Source: CAZNMF01 sp964573795 (lineage in GTDB: Bacteria; Acidobacteriota; Vicinamibacteria; Vicinamibacterales; SCN-69-37). Taken from it: DNA of 9,846 nucleotides. The stretch's first letter is position 1. Each line of letters begins with the position of its first letter. Location: assembly GCA_964573795.1 (NCBI GenBank), contig CAZNMF010000155.1:1-9846 (forward strand), read 5' to 3'. Positions 7,174 to 9,846 of the stretch are shown in pieces. Under the pieces are notes generated by a model. The model was not told the DNA's origin and searched no databases. It worked only from the letters and a program-made list of their open reading frames with translations. Made by a program: the position numbers and the translations under genes.

Positions 7174-7566
7174 TCATCCCCCAATCATCTCCTGCTTCCG
7201 CCTGACGAGCTGCACCGGCAGGCCCCAGGGATCGCGCAGCATCGCGAGCTCGTCGCCGGACTCGGCGCGGCGGACGTCGCCGACGGCCGTGGCGCCGGCC
7301 GCGATGAGACGCGCGCGAACCGCGGGCAGATCGTCGGCGCGAAACGCGACGTGCAGCGCGATCGGATCGATCTGCCAGTAGTCGGGCTGCGCGACCGACG
7401 GGTTGTTGTAGAGCTCGAGCATGACCGCATCGCCGTCGTCGGCCAGAAACCGGCCGAACGGCGGCCCGGCCTCAGCGCGCTTGATCGTCAGACCGAGATG
7501 GTCGACATACCACTGGCTGGCCGCAACCGGATCCTTGACCTGATAGGCCACATGCTCGATTTTCAC
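7174..7566 (-). CDS. VOC-superfamily (glyoxalase/bleomycin-resistance fold) protein
   Basis: The product has 130 residues from GTG 7566, chosen because GGAGG lies 7 nt upstream; reading further back to 7665 would run into the octamer repeats and lacks domain content. It shows two beta-alpha-beta-beta-beta modules: VKIEHVAYQVKDPVAASQWY and MLELYNNP in the first, ALHVAFRADDLPAVRARL and LRDPWGLPVQLV in the second. Likely metal ligands by position are H5, E51 and H72. The fourth position, usually Glu in a P-x-E-L context, is Gln119. The family includes lyases, dioxygenases and antibiotic-binding proteins; the substrate cannot be told from sequence. It stands alone between two repeat arrays, with 146 nt to the phosphatase stop upstream. 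Confidence 0.88.
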   Translation of the reverse strand: MKIEHVAYQVKDPVAASQWYVDHLGLTIKRAEAGPPFGRFLADDGDAVMLELYNNPSVAQPDYWQIDPIALHVAFRADDLPAVRARLIAAGATAVGDVRRAESGDELAMLRDPWGLPVQLVRRKQEMIGG

Positions 7567-7573
7567 GGCGACA

Positions 7574-7578
7574 CCTCC
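7574..7578 (-). promoter_or_regulatory. Ribosome binding site deciding the VOC gene start
   Basis: GGAGG on the minus strand followed by TGTCGCC and then GTG at 7566. It supports the 130-residue form. Confidence 0.7.
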
Positions 7579-7637
7579 GCGCCGCGCGCCCATCGCCCCG
7601 GCGGCGAGGCGGACGCGACGCAGGGATGATACCCGGT

Positions 7638-7709
7638 CCATCGGGTCATCGGGGCATCGGGGCATCTGGACGTCCGGCTATCGGGTCATCAGGCTCCGAT
7701 GTCCAGATG
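7638..7709. repeat. Octamer repeat array C
   Basis: Seven in-phase 8-bp units run from 7638 to 7693: CCATCGGG, TCATCGGG, GCATCGGG, GCATCTGG, ACGTCCGG, CTATCGGG and TCATCAGG. A short reverse-complement part then follows. CATCTGGAC (7663-7671) pairs exactly with GTCCAGATG (7701-7709). The array is shorter than A, B and D, lacks the TTCG centre, and ends 3 nt from the phosphatase stop codon. Its unit type is that of array A. Confidence 0.75.
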
Positions 7710-7712
7710 GCG

Positions 7713-9392
7713 TCAGCGCGCGCCGTCGTGCGTCGTCGGCGTCAGCGCCTCAGCCAGCACGCGGCCCTGCGCGTTCGGCAGCGTGATGCCGGAGAGAAAC
7801 GCCAGCGTCGGCGCGATGTCGGCGGGCGTGGCGGGCTGCAGATAGTCGCCCGGCGCGACGTGCGGGCCCATGAGCAGAATCGGCACGCGCGTGTCGTAGC
7901 CGTACGGCGTGCCGTGATTCGTGCCGCTCGCCGACGTCAGCCAGTACGGCTGCAGCAGCACGATCAGATCGCCGCTGCGATCGGGACGGAAGCTCGCGGC
8001 CATGCGGCGCGCGACGGGATCGGAGGCCGCGGTGACGGCCGCGAGATCGTCGCGCGTGTAGACGGCCGCGACGCCGCGAATCGCGCGCAGGCGTGCGCGC
8101 AGGCGCTCCACGAGGCCCGGCGTCGCCTTCGCGCGCGCCCACGTCCCCGCGGTCAGATACACGTCGTCGCCGTCGGCGTTGGCGACGTGCGTCCCGGGCC
8201 CGAGCACGGCGAGCTCCCGCTCGACCGTGTCAGCGATCGCCCGCGAGCCGAGGCGATTGGCGTCGAGGCCGAGCACGCGCGCGGACTCGGGAATGGGCGC
8301 GATGCCGTGATCGGCCGACAGCGCGACGACGTACTGGTCCTTGCCGACCATCTGATCGAGCCCGGTGAACAGATGATCGAGCGTGCGATCGAGGCGCACG
8401 AGGACGTCCTGGACCTCGTGGCTGCGCGGCCCGAAGTCATGGCCGACCTTGTCGAGCGTCGAAAAGCTGATCCCGAGGAAGTCCGTGTGCCCCGCGCGGC
8501 CGAGCTGCAATTGCCCGGTCAACGCCAGCGCCATCTCCGCGAGATACGCGTCCGCGTTCGGGCTGTTCTGCCACTGGACGAAGAAGGCCGTATCCGGCTC
8601 GGCGCTCGCCTCGCCGAGCCGGTGCGGGAAGCGATCGGTCATGCCGCCCTTGGGCACGACGCCGACGGCCGCCGGCTCGAACAGGTAGCGATCGATCGGC
8701 AGCAGACGATCCCACGTCTGCTGGAAGTCCGCGTCGATCGGATGGCTCTTCAGAAACGCGGCGACCGCCGGGACGGGCGCGCTCGTGTACGCGCTCGACG
8801 TCACCCACGATCCGCGATCGTCGAGCCAGACGGATGCGTCGGCGCGCTGGCCGGCCAGCGTGACGGCCGACCGCGCCTTCAGCGAGAGCGTGACGACCTT
8901 CGCGGCCGGATCGAGCTGCGCGCGCAGCTCGTCGGCGAGCGTCGACGTGCGCAGCGCACGGGCGCTCTCGCCCCGGCCCGTGAGCGGCCGTCCGTAGCTG
9001 ACAATCGTCGCCGCGTCGTCGTCGGCGCAGGCCACCGTGCGCCTGGCCTCGCGATCCCACCAACTGTTGCCGATCATGCCGTGTACGGACGGATACGATC
9101 CGGTGCTCACCGTCGCGTGCCCTGCGCAGGTCACGGTGTGCGCGTAGGGATAGTCCGCCTGCCTGAACCAGGCGCCGCTGGTCAGAAACCGCCGGAGCCC
9201 GCCGGTCCAGTTCGCCTGAAACTTGTCGATGTAGTCGCCGCGCATCTGATCGACGATCAGCATGACGACGAGGCGCGGCCCCGGCGTGCCGACCGGCTCG
9301 CCGAGCACGACGGCGCTGGCCACGACGGCCGACAGCAGCGTCGCATACACCCGGTGGCGCGCGCGTTCGAATGATTGATGGGTTGCGATCAT
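7713..9392 (-). CDS. Secreted PafA-type alkaline phosphatase
   Basis: The product has 559 residues from ATG 9392, with GAGGG just upstream. An N-terminal signal-like helix (VYATLLSAVVASAVVLG, about 15-31) after a basic stretch suggests export to the periplasm. The alkaline phosphatase fold follows with every catalytic position of PafA recognisable: D48 (IVDQMRGDY), Thr nucleophile T88 (HTVTCAGHATVSTG), N109 (HGMIGNSWWD), K172/R174 (SLKARS), D314/H318 (STLDKVGHDFGP), D361/H362 (LSADHGI) and H493 (TNHGTPYGYD). The Lys/Arg pair is the mark of phosphate-irrepressible PafA monoesterases, as opposed to NPP diesterases. The likely role is phosphate release from organic monoesters using two zinc ions. 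The gene stands alone between two octamer elements, with no phosphate-transport genes nearby. The family call is strong; substrate preference is inferred. Confidence 0.93.
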   Translation of the reverse strand: MIATHQSFERARHRVYATLLSAVVASAVVLGEPVGTPGPRLVVMLIVDQMRGDYIDKFQANWTGGLRRFLTSGAWFRQADYPYAHTVTCAGHATVSTGSYPSVHGMIGNSWWDREARRTVACADDDAATIVSYGRPLTGRGESARALRTSTLADELRAQLDPAAKVVTLSLKARSAVTLAGQRADASVWLDDRGSWVTSSAYTSAPVPAVAAFLKSHPIDADFQQTWDRLLPIDRYLFEPAAVGVVPKGGMTDRFPHRLGEASAEPDTAFFVQWQNSPNADAYLAEMALALTGQLQLGRAGHTDFLGISFSTLDKVGHDFGPRSHEVQDVLVRLDRTLDHLFTGLDQMVGKDQYVVALSADHGIAPIPESARVLGLDANRLGSRAIADTVERELAVLGPGTHVANADGDDVYLTAGTWARAKATPGLVERLRARLRAIRGVAAVYTRDDLAAVTAASDPVARRMAASFRPDRSGDLIVLLQPYWLTSASGTNHGTPYGYDTRVPILLMGPHVAPGDYLQPATPADIAPTLAFLSGITLPNAQGRVLAEALTPTTHDGAR

Positions 9393-9445
9393 CGGTCCCT
9401 CACGCGTCGTTTGTAGATCGACGACGTGACGGGACGGTGACGGAA

Positions 9446-9658
9446 CATCTCGCTATCGCACTATCGCCCTATCGCACTATCGGGCATCGCGCTATCTGCG
9501 GTTCATCGCGCTATCGGTCTATCGGCTTTCCATCGGGCCATCTGGCGACCGGCTCGCCGATAGCCAGATGAGATAGTCAGATAGCGAGACGGGAGGCAGA
9601 TAACCAGATCGCCAGATGTCAGATAGTGCGCGAGCGCGATAGAGAGATCGCGCGATAC
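9446..9658. repeat. Octamer palindromic element D (about 213 bp), second copy of element B
   Basis: The left arm (9446-9552) holds units such as CTATCGCA, CTATCGCC, CTATCGCA, CTATCGGG and CATCGCG. The centre is TCTGGCGACCGG-CTCG-CCGATAGCCAGA (9541-9568), with 9 of 12 pairs intact. The right arm (9557-9658) aligns without gaps to 7065-7166 of element B, with about 12 mismatches in 102 bases. It fills most of the 294-nt gap upstream of the phosphatase gene. Confidence 0.88.
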
Positions 9659-9662
9659 GACC

Positions 9663-9682
9663 GGGCGCGCCGAAGCGCGCCC
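9663..9682 (-). terminator. Stem-loop with TTCG loop after the right-edge gene
   Basis: On the minus strand GGGCGCGC-TTCG-GCGCGCCC forms a perfect 8-bp stem closed by a C-G pair around UUCG, a very stable tetraloop. It starts 4 nt after the TAG stop at 9687. No T-tract follows, so it is a terminator or 3'-end-protecting hairpin without the usual tail. Confidence 0.6.
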
Positions 9683-9686
9683 GTCC

Positions 9687-9846
9687 CTAGCTTCCCCACC
9701 GCACCAGCACGACGTTGCTGCGCTCGTCGAGCGTGCGCATGTTCGGCCAGGCGCGGGCGGGCGTGGTCACCATGAGGCCGAAGACTTCGCCGGGCCGGGG
9801 CACCCACGAGCGCAGCGGCTCCATGTTCGGGCTGTAGAACGCGTCG
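9687..9846 (-). CDS. C-terminal end of an unrecognised protein (5' end beyond window)
   Basis: The minus-strand frame enters at the right edge and ends at TAG 9687-9689, giving 52 visible residues. The tail contains SWVPRPGEVFGLMVTTPARA and ends in LDERSNVVLVRWGS. I cannot assign a family with confidence. G+C and codon use match the neighbouring genes, and a strong hairpin follows directly after the stop, which supports a real gene end. It is the next minus-strand gene upstream of the phosphatase gene, separated from it by the hairpin and element D, so the two are probably separate transcription units. Confidence 0.7.
   Translation of the reverse strand, partial: DAFYSPNMEPLRSWVPRPGEVFGLMVTTPARAWPNMRTLDERSNVVLVRWGS

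Noticed and set aside
6996..7184. Short frames through the octamer elements giving repeated Tyr/Ile/Ser/Arg peptides (also at 2923-3177 and 9371-9571)
   Set aside because: Three 8-bp units make 24 nt, so any open frame repeats every 8 residues. The peptides are a by-product of the DNA repeat, with no ribosome binding site or conservation evidence.
7626..9374. A 582-codon open frame on the plus strand opposite the phosphatase
   Set aside because: Its product is Arg/Ala/Gly-rich with no domain pattern, while the minus-strand frame has the complete PafA residue set. Long antisense frames are common in GC-rich genes.

Overview
The window is GC-rich (about two thirds G+C in the coding parts) and looks like chromosomal DNA of an Acidobacteriota bacterium, possibly class Vicinamibacteria. 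The main clue is the first complete gene, a secreted protein with the VWFA-related domain typical of Acidobacteriota, together with the general gene style. This assignment is an inference from family distribution, not from a marker gene.

Layout. Two genes lie on the plus strand at the left end: the tail of an unrecognised Cys/Tyr/Trp-rich protein (3-233) and a 634-residue VWFA-related protein (243-2147). Everything else lies on the minus strand. Read right to left (5' to 3' for these genes) it runs: the tail of an unrecognised protein (9687-9846), a secreted PafA-type alkaline phosphatase (7713-9392), a VOC/glyoxalase-fold protein (7174-7566), a tight SRPBCC / 4-TM holin-superfamily / nadE cluster (6961 down to 4468), a small outer-membrane beta-barrel protein (3856-4380), a two-CBS-domain protein (3196-3627) and fdhD (2225-3040). 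The VWFA gene and fdhD converge on a GC-rich palindrome. No gene-free stretch exceeds 300 bases; the largest gaps are 9393-9686, 3628-3855 and 6962-7173.

Functions are mostly housekeeping or envelope-related: NAD synthesis from glutamine, sulfur transfer to the molybdenum cofactor of formate dehydrogenase, phosphate release in the periplasm, an outer-membrane barrel, and a CBS nucleotide sensor. I see no defence island, phage, CRISPR array, RNA gene or transposase.

The most unusual feature is the non-coding DNA. Four intergenic regions on the minus-strand side (3051-3202, 6973-7166, 7638-7709, 9446-9658) are built from degenerate 8-bp units of the type NNATCGGG or CTATCGCN. In three of them the units run one way, cross a TTCG or CTCG centre, and return as the reverse complement, forming imperfect hairpins of about 150-210 bp. 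Two of these (6973-7166 and 9446-9658) are dispersed copies of one element: their right arms match at about 90 of 102 positions without gaps. All four sit just downstream of the stop codon of a minus-strand gene. This looks like a family of non-autonomous palindromic repeats, and it is the best candidate here for something undescribed.
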